A stretch of DNA of 39,488 bases from JAIVGV01 sp035295985. Its GTDB lineage: Bacteria; Acidobacteriota; Blastocatellia; Pyrinomonadales; Pyrinomonadaceae. Below are positions 32,012-39,488 of the stretch, piece after piece. Position 1 is the stretch's first letter, and each line of letters starts with the position of its first letter. Location of the stretch: assembly GCA_035295985.1 (NCBI GenBank), contig DATHBT010000283.1, positions 1 to 39,488 on the forward strand, given 5' to 3'. The translations under genes and the position numbers were made by a program. Under the pieces are notes generated by a model, which did no database searches, was not told the DNA's origin, and saw only the letters and a program-made list of their open reading frames with translations.

Positions 32012-32791
32012 ATGAAACTAGGCAGATTCATCTCACCGCGCTCCGGCGATGCGAGACTCGGCATCGTCCACGGCGGCGCGATCTACGCAGTCACCGACGA
32101 AATCTTCAACTCCGGCCGCTTCGACCCTGAAACGGCCGAAGACTTCGTCGCGCTCTCCGACGCGCGCCTGCTCGCGCCCGTCCAGCCGTCGAAGATCGTC
32201 TGCGTCGGCCGCAACTACCGCGAGCACGCGGCGGAACTCGGCAACCCGATGCCCCCGGAGCCGCTACTTTTCCTCAAAGCCCCTTCGTCGCTCGCCGGCC
32301 ACGGGGCGGCGATTGAGCTGCCGTCCGTCTCTCAAAGAGTCGAGCATGAGGGAGAACTCGCCGTCGTTATCGGACGGACGTGCCGCCGTGTGAGCGACGC
32401 CCAGAACCCGCTCGACTACGTGCTCGGCTACACCTGCCTGAACGACGTGACGGCGCGCGACCTGCAAAAGAAGGACGTGCAGTTCACCCGCGCCAAATCC
32501 TTCGACACCTTCTGCCCCGTCGGCCCCTTCGTCGAGACCGAACTCGACCCGCTCGACGTGCAGGTCGAGACGCGCGTCAACGGCGAAGTCCGCCAGCGCG
32601 GGCGAACGTCCGTGATGGCCTTCCCCGTCCCCTACCTCATCCGTTACGTCTCGCACATCATGACCCTCCTGCCCGGCGACGTGATCTCGACCGGCACGCC
32701 CGCCGGCGTCGGCCCGCTGTCTGACGGCGACGTGTGCGAGGTCGAAGTCGAAGGCGTCGGGACCTTGCGCAACCCCGTCCGCGCCGCATGA
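32012..32791 (+). CDS. Fumarylacetoacetate hydrolase family protein
   Basis: The 259-residue protein has the FAH fold: KIVCVGRNYREHAAELGN, PLLFLKAPSSLAGHGAAIELP, EHEGELAVVIGR with the metal-binding Glu pair, YTCLNDVTARDLQKKDVQFTRAKSFDTFCPVGPF with the metal Asp, and LLPGDVISTGTPAGVGPLSDGDVCEVEVEGVGTL. These enzymes act on C-C or C-O bonds of oxo-acids (acylpyruvases, oxaloacetate decarboxylases, aromatic-degradation hydratases). The sequence does not decide among them. The start is the ATG at 32012, two bases after the lipoprotein stop; the frame upstream is inside that gene. It overlaps the ABC ATPase gene by four bases. An exact copy of the 12-mer repeat lies within it. Confidence 0.9.
   Translation: MKLGRFISPRSGDARLGIVHGGAIYAVTDEIFNSGRFDPETAEDFVALSDARLLAPVQPSKIVCVGRNYREHAAELGNPMPPEPLLFLKAPSSLAGHGAAIELPSVSQRVEHEGELAVVIGRTCRRVSDAQNPLDYVLGYTCLNDVTARDLQKKDVQFTRAKSFDTFCPVGPFVETELDPLDVQVETRVNGEVRQRGRTSVMAFPVPYLIRYVSHIMTLLPGDVISTGTPAGVGPLSDGDVCEVEVEGVGTLRNPVRAA
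32365..32376 (-). repeat. 12-mer repeat CGTCCGATAACG, copy 4 (exact)
   Basis: Exact copy on the minus strand inside the FAH-family gene, where the plus strand encodes Val-Ile-Gly-Arg next to the metal-binding Glu motif. Confidence 0.55.
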
Positions 32792-33768
32792 TGGCACAGG
32801 CAGTCAACGCCATCACGGGCGGCGAGCAAAACACGCGCGAGCGTTTCGTCGAAGCTCACGAACTCGTCAAGTGTTACGGCGCGCGCACGGCCGTCGACCG
32901 AGTCAGCTTCCACGTCCTCGGCGGCGAGACGTTCGGCCTGCTGGGGCCGAACGGCGCGGGCAAGTCGACGACGATGCGGATGGTCGCCTGCCGCTCGCCT
33001 TTAAGCGCGGGCCGTCTCTCGGTCGCCGGCCTCGACGTGCGCCGCGACGCGCGCCGCATACGTTCGCTCATCGGCGTAGTCCCGCAGGAGAACAACCTCG
33101 ACCCGGACCTCTCCGTCCGCCAGAACCTGCTGGCCTACGCGCGCTACTTCCGCCTCCCCCGCGAACGTGCTTTGCGGAGAACCGCAGAACTCCTCGGCCT
33201 TATCGGACTAGAAGGGCGGGAGGGCGCGCGCGTCGAAGAGCTGTCGGGCGGCATGAAGCGGCGTCTGATGATCGCGCGCGCGCTGCTTCACGAGCCGCGG
33301 CTGCTCGTCCTCGACGAGCCGACCACAGGGTTAGACCCGCACGTCCGGCAGGAAATCTGGCAGCGGCTCGAAGAGCTGCGCCGGCTGTCGGGCCTGACCG
33401 TCATCATCTCCACTCACTACATGGACGAAGCCGAACGGCTCTGCGACCGCCTGCTCGTCATCGACCGCGGCCGTCTGGTGGCCGAAGGCCCGCCACGCGA
33501 GCTGGTCACGCGGAGCTTCTCAAACTACGCCCTAGAAGTCCGCGACGCGTCCGATCTCCGACTCCGCACCGACGGACTTCACGCCAACGTCCGCGCGACG
33601 ACGCGCGCCGGCGCGCACCTCTACTTCGCGCCCGCGCCGGAGTTGCTCACGCCGCTGATGCGCTTCTACGAAGGCCGACGCGTGCTGCTCCGCCCTTCGA
33701 GCCTCGAAGACTTTTTCCTCGACATCGTCGGCGACACGAACGAGGACGGGGAGGGGGGAAAGCGTTGA
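32788..33768 (+). CDS. ABC transporter ATP-binding protein, NodI-like
   Basis: The ATPase of an ABC-2 type exporter. The 326-residue protein has Walker A GPNGAGKS at 53-60, the Q-loop in VVPQENN, the signature LSGGMKRR at 152-159, Walker B LLVLDEP at 172-178 and the H-loop STHYMDEAERLCDRLLV. The phrase MDEPTTGLDPH-like (LDEPTTGLDPHVRQEIWQRL) with DEAERLCDRL is closest to NodI and related lipooligosaccharide or multidrug exporters. After residue 230 there is a C-terminal domain of the kind found in such ATPases. The ATG at 32788 overlaps the FAH stop; a second ATG follows at once. The partner permease is two genes downstream, with DUF402 between. Confidence 0.9.
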   Translation: MMAQAVNAITGGEQNTRERFVEAHELVKCYGARTAVDRVSFHVLGGETFGLLGPNGAGKSTTMRMVACRSPLSAGRLSVAGLDVRRDARRIRSLIGVVPQENNLDPDLSVRQNLLAYARYFRLPRERALRRTAELLGLIGLEGREGARVEELSGGMKRRLMIARALLHEPRLLVLDEPTTGLDPHVRQEIWQRLEELRRLSGLTVIISTHYMDEAERLCDRLLVIDRGRLVAEGPPRELVTRSFSNYALEVRDASDLRLRTDGLHANVRATTRAGAHLYFAPAPELLTPLMRFYEGRRVLLRPSSLEDFFLDIVGDTNEDGEGGKR

Positions 33769-34334
33769 CACTGCCGCCAGACGGACGGGACGACACGAAC
33801 GCGCACGAGCATGCTCCGCACAGCCGCGTCGTTCGCGTAGATTCGCTCAAGTTCGACGGCCGCCTGCATCGCAGTTGGCCCGCGCGGCTCGTCCGCCGCG
33901 AAGGCCCGCTCTTCGTCCTCGAAGGCGTCTTCGAGACGGAGGTGCGCCACACGCTGCTCGGCACAATCGCCGCCGGCACGCTCAGCACAGAGTTCTACTG
34001 GACGGATCGCTGGTACAGCGTCTTCCGCTTCCGCGAGCCTCCGGGGTCTTTGCGAAATTATTACTGCAACATCAACCGCCCCGTTGAGTTCGACGGCGAA
34101 ATTCTCTCGTTCGTCGATCTCGACATTGACGTTTTAGTCGCGCCCGACTTCACCTACACGGTTCTCGACGAAGACGAGTTCGAGACTCACGCCGTCGAGT
34201 TCGGCTACGACGAATCGCTGCGCGACCGCGTCCGCGACTCACTCTCCGAACTCCTGCGGCTGATCGAAGAGCGGGCCTTCCCTTTCAACGAAGAGGACGG
34301 GGCGGCGTCCCGAAAAGCCGCACTGAGACGATGA
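33765..34334 (+). CDS. DUF402 domain protein
   Basis: The 189-residue protein carries a DUF402 (FomD/YgaC-like) domain: FDGRLHRSWPARLVRREGPLFVL, EFYWTDRWYSVFRFREPPGSLRNYYCNINRPVEFDG, LSFVDLDIDVLVAPDFTYTVLDEDEFE. The Tyr-Tyr-Cys-Asn-Ile and DLDIDV segments and the later Asp-Glu-Asp-Glu are the conserved metal-site signature. Studied members hydrolyse nucleoside di- or triphosphates or, for FomD, a cytidylyl ester. The TTG start at 33765 overlaps the ATPase stop (TTGA) and has GGAGGGGGG upstream. Its own stop overlaps the permease start (ATGA). The N-terminal 25 residues are polar. Its place between the two ABC subunits suggests a linked function, which is inference. Confidence 0.85.
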   Translation: MTLPPDGRDDTNAHEHAPHSRVVRVDSLKFDGRLHRSWPARLVRREGPLFVLEGVFETEVRHTLLGTIAAGTLSTEFYWTDRWYSVFRFREPPGSLRNYYCNINRPVEFDGEILSFVDLDIDVLVAPDFTYTVLDEDEFETHAVEFGYDESLRDRVRDSLSELLRLIEERAFPFNEEDGAASRKAALRR

Positions 34335-35134
34335 ACGACGCGGGGCAAAAATTCTTCCGACTCGCACTCACGCGCGTCAACGCGCGGGACGCGCTGGCCG
34401 TGTGGACACGCCACTCCGAGGTCTATCTGCGTCTGTGGAAGATGGAGCTGGCCGCGCCGCTCGTCGAGCCGGTCTTCATGGTCTTCGCCTTCGGCTACGG
34501 CCTCGCCTCGCTTATCGCCTCGGACGTGTCGGGCATGTCGTACCTCTCCTTCGTCGGCGCGGGCGTGCTCGCCTTCACCGTGCTCTCGCGCTCGATGTTC
34601 GAGACGGCCTACGGCTCCTACTTCCGCATGGTTTACCAGAGCACCTTCGACGCCATCCTCGCCACGCCGGTCGAGCCGGAATCGCTCGCTTTCGCCGAGG
34701 TCTCCTGGGCCGCCACGAAGGCGCTCATCGACTCTTTCATCATCCTCGTCGTGCTCATCGTCTTCGGCGCGGCCACTTCGCCGCTCGCGCTTCTCGCGTT
34801 CGTCCCGCTCCTTCTGGGGAGTCTCCTCACCGCCGGCGCGACGCTCGTCTTCACCGCCCACGTCCGCGACATAGACTCATATAACCTCTACCTGGCCGTC
34901 TTCTTCTCCCTCGTCTTCCTCTGCGGCTTCTGGTTCCCCATCGACGTGCTGCCCTCCGCCCTGCAACCCCTCGCCTGGGCCATCCCGCTCACCAGCGCCG
35001 CCGACCTGACGCGCGCGCTCCTCGTCGGCCAGCTCTCCACGCGCCACCTCTACGAACTGCTCTACCTGGCCTGCGCCGCCTTCCTCGTCACCGAATGGGC
35101 CACCCGCGCGCTGCGCCGCCGGATGGTGGTGTAA
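34331..35134 (+). CDS. ABC-2 type permease, NodJ-like
   Basis: The 267-residue membrane protein is the permease partner of the NodI-like ATPase. It starts with a cytoplasmic helix (SEVYLRLWKMELAAPLVEPVFMVFAFGYGLASLI), a feature of NodJ and other ABC-2 permeases. About six membrane segments follow, with YGSYFRMVYQSTFDAILATPVEPESLAFAEVSWAATKA as the cytoplasmic loop that contacts the ATPase. FLCGFWFPIDVLPSALQPLAWAIPLTSAADLTRALLVGQ is the typical ABC-2 C-terminal motif. The exported substrate cannot be told from sequence; NodIJ of rhizobia export lipochitooligosaccharides, but many homologues lie outside that role. It ends four bases before a large inverted repeat. Confidence 0.9.
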   Translation: MNDAGQKFFRLALTRVNARDALAVWTRHSEVYLRLWKMELAAPLVEPVFMVFAFGYGLASLIASDVSGMSYLSFVGAGVLAFTVLSRSMFETAYGSYFRMVYQSTFDAILATPVEPESLAFAEVSWAATKALIDSFIILVVLIVFGAATSPLALLAFVPLLLGSLLTAGATLVFTAHVRDIDSYNLYLAVFFSLVFLCGFWFPIDVLPSALQPLAWAIPLTSAADLTRALLVGQLSTRHLYELLYLACAAFLVTEWATRALRRRMVV

Positions 35135-35137
35135 AAG

Positions 35138-35264
35138 AGCTGTTAGCTGTTAGCTGTTAGCTGTTAGCCAAACCGAGTACCGAAGCCGCGGAGGCCAAGC
35201 CCTGCCCGAAAGTTGAAAGCTCTCTCTCTTCTGGCTAACAGCTAACAGCTAATAGCTAACAGCT
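35138..35264 (+). repeat. Long inverted repeat of TGTTAGC heptads
   Basis: The left arm (35138-35169, 32 bases) is AGC followed by four TGTTAGC units and one C. The right arm (35233-35264) is its reverse complement with a single C-to-T change that still allows a G-T pair. The loop is 63 bases. It fills the gap between the permease stop and the next promoter and may also act as a terminator for the ABC transcript. Confidence 0.93.
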
Positions 35265-35265
35265 T

Positions 35266-35274
35266 TGGTATAAT
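35266..35274 (+). promoter_or_regulatory. Extended -10 promoter, leaderless pccB mRNA
   Basis: TGG-TATAAT (35266-35274) is a consensus extended -10 box. It starts two bases after the heptad repeat, so any -35 contact falls inside the right arm. The next gene's ATG is at 35284, nine bases beyond the box, and no Shine-Dalgarno is present. Transcription should begin at or within a few bases of the ATG. Confidence 0.7.
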
Positions 35275-35283
35275 CCCCGCCCG

Positions 35284-36858
<1,575 letters not shown>

Positions 36859-36912
36859 TCCTTGCGGCGCGACCGCCCTGCGGAGCACCCCAGCCGATAG
36901 GAGAGGACGCAC

Positions 36913-38205
36913 ATGAGACGAGTATTTGTCAGCTACAGTCGGATCAACCTTGACGCTGTCACGCAGCTCATAGAGGACCTGCGGGCGGTCGGCATCGAGA
37001 CCTGGTACGACCAGACTCTCACGGGAGGGCAGCGATGGTGGGACAACATCCTCGCCAACATACGCGAGTGCGACATCTTCGTCTTCGCCCTCTCGCCGGA
37101 GTCCTGGAGCTCGGAGGCGTGTCGGAGCGAGCTGGGGTACGTCCTGCGGCTCGGCAAGTCGATCCTCCCCGTGCTGGTTTCCGACGGCATCAACATCAAC
37201 CTCCTGACTCCCCCGCTCAACGAGATACAGGTCACGGACTATCGGCGGCGCGACAAGGGGGCCACGCTCGACCTGTTCAAGTCCATCAACGCAGCGCCCC
37301 CCGCGCCGCCCTTGCCCGATCCGCTCCCCGAAGCCCCGCCCGTCCCCGTCTCGTATCTTTGCAGCCTGAAGGAGCGGATCGACTCCCCTAACCCGTTAAG
37401 CTCGCAGGAACAGATCACGCTGCTCTTCGAACTGGAGGAGGAGCTACGGGAAGGCCGCTCCCCCGCCGAAATACGCGACCTGCTGCTGAGTCTGAAACGG
37501 CGCGACGATCTGTTGGCGAAGATTGCCACGAAGGTGGATGCGGCGCTGAAAAGTCTGGAAGACAAAACCCACGCACGGCCGGTGGAAAATGTCGCGCCTC
37601 AACCCGCAGGGCCAGCCTACGCGCACCCGGCGTTCGGCGGCGGCGGCCCTCAGCCCGGCGGCGTGGGGGTGAGGTTTTGCCCGCAGTGCCGCACGCAGGC
37701 CGGGGCCGGATCGAGGTTCTGCGGGGCCTGCGGCGCACCACTGGGTCAACCGGGCGGTGCGTTCGCCCTGGCCCCCGGCGCGGGTATGCCGCCCGGTGAG
37801 TGCGCTCCGAAGGTCGAGGGGTCGAAATGCCGTCGATACGTCTGCGCCGCGGACGTTGCGCCGCGCCTGATCGCAGACCTCAAAGGCTGGCTGGACTCGC
37901 AGGGGTTCGACTCCCAGCAATTGAACGCGGAAGGCCAGAGCCTGCTGCTTCAGGTCAAGAAGCGTGGCGGGTGGCGTGACCTGGTCGGCATGTCCACGTC
38001 CCTCAACATCCTGTTCCACCAGTCGGGCGACACACTGTCCGTGGAGATCGGCGCGGGGAAATGGATCGACAAGGCCGCCGCCGGCACCGTGAGCCTGCTC
38101 ATCCTGTGGCCCCTGGCGATCACGGCCGGCATCGGCGCATGGGAGCAGATGAAGTTGCCCGACAGGATTTTCGACTTCATCGGAAGCCGGTTAGTTTACA
38201 AGTAA
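36913..38205 (+). CDS. TIR domain protein with zinc ribbon and membrane segment
   Basis: The 430-residue protein begins with a TIR domain (1-125): FVSYSR at 5-10, GIETWYDQ, GGQRWWDNI, then CDIFVFALSPESWSSEACRSEL, where Glu73 is at the position of the catalytic Glu of NAD-cleaving TIRs. A Pro-rich linker (127-147), a charged helical region (150-225) and a four-cysteine zinc ribbon (Cys256, Cys259, Cys270, Cys273) follow. The C-terminal domain (about 305-430) has LKGWLDSQGFD, KKRGGWRDLVGM, VEIGAGKWIDK and a hydrophobic stretch near 395-415. A similar C-terminal domain occurs with zinc ribbons in other bacteria. TIR proteins act in anti-phage defence or signalling; no defence gene adjoins it. 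AGGAGAGGA before the ATG fixes the start. Confidence 0.82.
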   Translation: MRRVFVSYSRINLDAVTQLIEDLRAVGIETWYDQTLTGGQRWWDNILANIRECDIFVFALSPESWSSEACRSELGYVLRLGKSILPVLVSDGININLLTPPLNEIQVTDYRRRDKGATLDLFKSINAAPPAPPLPDPLPEAPPVPVSYLCSLKERIDSPNPLSSQEQITLLFELEEELREGRSPAEIRDLLLSLKRRDDLLAKIATKVDAALKSLEDKTHARPVENVAPQPAGPAYAHPAFGGGGPQPGGVGVRFCPQCRTQAGAGSRFCGACGAPLGQPGGAFALAPGAGMPPGECAPKVEGSKCRRYVCAADVAPRLIADLKGWLDSQGFDSQQLNAEGQSLLLQVKKRGGWRDLVGMSTSLNILFHQSGDTLSVEIGAGKWIDKAAAGTVSLLILWPLAITAGIGAWEQMKLPDRIFDFIGSRLVYK

Positions 38206-38310
38206 GAAGCCTGTCACCTCTGGACGGCGGCGAGCCGGGACTTCATGAAGTTCGCGCCCGCCACACACGCGCGACTGTTAGGGTGCTCGGTCGTTATCGG
38301 CAATAAGGCG

Positions 38311-38344
38311 GAAGGCCGGCGAGACATCAATCTCGCCGGCCTTC
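38311..38344. terminator. Bidirectional terminator between TIR and S41 genes
   Basis: GAAGGCCGGCGAGA (38311-38324) pairs perfectly over 14 bp with TCTCGCCGGCCTTC (38331-38344) around a CATCAA loop. It lies between converging genes. The following bases are not T-rich on either strand, so it may work with help. Confidence 0.75.
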
Positions 38345-38367
38345 GGACTGTTAACTTAAGGCTGAAG

Positions 38368-39488
38368 CTAGGCTGCCTTTTGCTGCGTGGTTTTGTTCTC
38401 TCGCAGCAGTTCGAGAGCCTTCTTCATCTGCGTGTCTTCGGGCTGCGGCGGCTTGGGCGCGTTGGGTTCGGGCGCGGTGTCGGGCTGGCCGGCCGGGGGC
38501 GAAGGCTGGGCGATGGGGTCGTCGTCGTTGCCGGTCAGCTCCTCGGGGTCGATGGCCTCGGCCAGGTCGGGGCGCTTGACCTCGACCGTGGGCTGGACGC
38601 CCGCGCCCAGGAAAGCCTTGCCCTTCGAGGAGGCCCACTTGACGGTGGTGAGCAGCAGGCCGTCGCCGTTGCGAAGCGGGAAGAGCTGCTGCTCGGCGCC
38701 CGCGCCGAAGCTCTTCTCGCCGACCACCTCGCCGCGCTTGTGTTCGGCGAAGGCGGAGGCCACGATCTCGGCCGCGCCGGCAGTCCCGCGGTCGATCAGC
38801 ACGACGACGGGGCCGTCGAAGATCGCGAGCTTCGGATCGGCCGGGACGGTCTTAAGCGGCTTGTTAGCTTTGCCCAGCGTCTGCGCGATTGTGCCCTCCT
38901 TGATGAAGAGGTTCGCCACACGCACGCCCTCGTCGAGCGAGCCGCCGGCGACGCTGCGCAGGTCGAGCACGAATTTCTGCGCGCCCTGCTTCTGCAACTC
39001 CTGCACGCGCTTCTGCACGTCGGCCGCCTCGCCCGCGTCGAGGCTGTTGACGCGGACGACGCCGATCTTACCGGCCTCCATCCGCGCCTCGGCCGCCGGA
39101 ATCTCCGTCGCGCGGCGCTTCACCGTCACGATGAAGGGGGGCGCGCCCGCGCGCAGAACCCTCAGCTTCACTTCCGAGCCGGCCGCGCCGTTGAGCAACT
39201 GCTTGGCGTCGTAGAGCGAGATGTCGCGCGTGGCCTTGCCGTCGATGTACTCGATGATGTCACCCGACTGAATGCCCGCCTCGGCCGCGGGGCCGCCCTT
39301 CACGGGCGCGATCACGTAGAGGTACGAGGCGACCTGAGAAAGCTCCGCGCCGATGCCGACCGATGACTTGTCCGTGCTGGCGCGGTACTCGCGCACCTGA
39401 TCCACGGTCAGGTAGGTCGAATAGGGGTCGAGGCAGTAGGCGAGTCCGCGCAGCGCGCCGGCGCGAACCTTGTTCATGTCCGGCTCGT
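38368..39488 (-). CDS. S41-family peptidase homologue, catalytic residues missing (partial)
   Basis: The frame runs through the right edge, so the N-terminus (signal peptide and first helices) is outside; a Met at 39477 is internal, as Glu-Pro-Asp codons precede it. Seen: YCLDPYSTYLTVDQV, then a PDZ domain (VGIGAEL to VTVKRR), then the S41 core with IGVVRVNSLDAGEA, KFVLDLRSVAGGSLDEGVRVAN and VVVLIDRGTAGAAEIVASAF, GEKSFGAGAEQQ. In active carboxyl-terminal processing peptidases these last two read GTASASEI and GKTFGKG. Here both Ser of SAS are Gly and Ala, and the Lys is Ala. Fold and PDZ are kept, so a non-catalytic binding role is likely. The C-terminus is Pro/Asp-rich and then basic. A real gene with intact frame, not a pseudogene. 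Confidence 0.88.
   Translation of the reverse strand, partial: EPDMNKVRAGALRGLAYCLDPYSTYLTVDQVREYRASTDKSSVGIGAELSQVASYLYVIAPVKGGPAAEAGIQSGDIIEYIDGKATRDISLYDAKQLLNGAAGSEVKLRVLRAGAPPFIVTVKRRATEIPAAEARMEAGKIGVVRVNSLDAGEAADVQKRVQELQKQGAQKFVLDLRSVAGGSLDEGVRVANLFIKEGTIAQTLGKANKPLKTVPADPKLAIFDGPVVVLIDRGTAGAAEIVASAFAEHKRGEVVGEKSFGAGAEQQLFPLRNGDGLLLTTVKWASSKGKAFLGAGVQPTVEVKRPDLAEAIDPEELTGNDDDPIAQPSPPAGQPDTAPEPNAPKPPQPEDTQMKKALELLRENKTTQQKAA

Noticed and set aside
34205..34861. A 218-residue charged minus-strand frame opposite the DUF402 and permease genes
   Set aside because: Low-complexity Glu/Arg/Asp shadow opposite two genes with clear family signatures.

Overview
This window is a gene-dense, GC-rich stretch of bacterial chromosome made almost entirely of housekeeping genes. 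I see no rRNA, tRNA, CRISPR array, transposase or phage gene. A two-subunit-type AccA, an LptF-LptG fusion (so an LPS-type outer membrane), HslUV, ParAB-XerD, a short-form Psd with PssA, and several lipoprotein or membrane proteins of poorly studied families fit a Gram-negative member of Acidobacteriota, probably near Blastocatellia. That placement is inference from gene content; no 16S gene is present.

Layout. 1-5.2 kb: nagZ (cut by the left edge) and mutS on the minus strand, a small membrane protein, and pfkA. 5.4-8.6 kb: plus-strand tsaB-rimI, a YdcH-like gene with a strong terminator, then psd-pssA for phosphatidylethanolamine synthesis. 8.7-12.9 kb: an exported beta-propeller protein, guaA, accA and a convergent ssb. 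13.3-16.9 kb: miaB, a bifunctional-nuclease gene, parA and parB. 17-21 kb: an unknown gene, xerD, then metK and ahcY (the activated methyl cycle). 21.2-27.7 kb, minus strand: an SDR oxidoreductase, namZ, an FmdE-like protein, two small membrane proteins, recO and fused lptFG. 27.9-35.1 kb: a class-I amidotransferase-like hydrolase facing hslV-hslU, then an overlapping run of an Fn3 lipoprotein, a FAH-family enzyme, an ABC ATPase, a DUF402 protein and an ABC permease. 35.3-39.5 kb: an acyl-CoA carboxylase carboxyltransferase, a TIR/zinc-ribbon/membrane protein, and an S41-family protein cut by the right edge.

Points most worth a second look: (i) parA has no ATG/GTG/TTG start that keeps its P-loop, but has a CTG behind a good Shine-Dalgarno, and a near-consensus parS lies in metK 1.9 kb downstream; (ii) the S41 protein has lost both the catalytic Ser and Lys; (iii) three loci within 6 kb carry inverted repeats built of 7-bp units with different sequences, one of them encoding a signal peptide; (iv) an exact 12-mer, CGTCCGATAACG, occurs four times plus one 11/12 copy; (v) a TIR domain is joined to a zinc ribbon and a membrane-anchored C-terminal domain; (vi) the Psd self-cleavage site reads Ser-Ser instead of Gly-Ser; (vii) the carboxyltransferase gene appears to give a leaderless mRNA from a promoter touching one of the heptad repeats.
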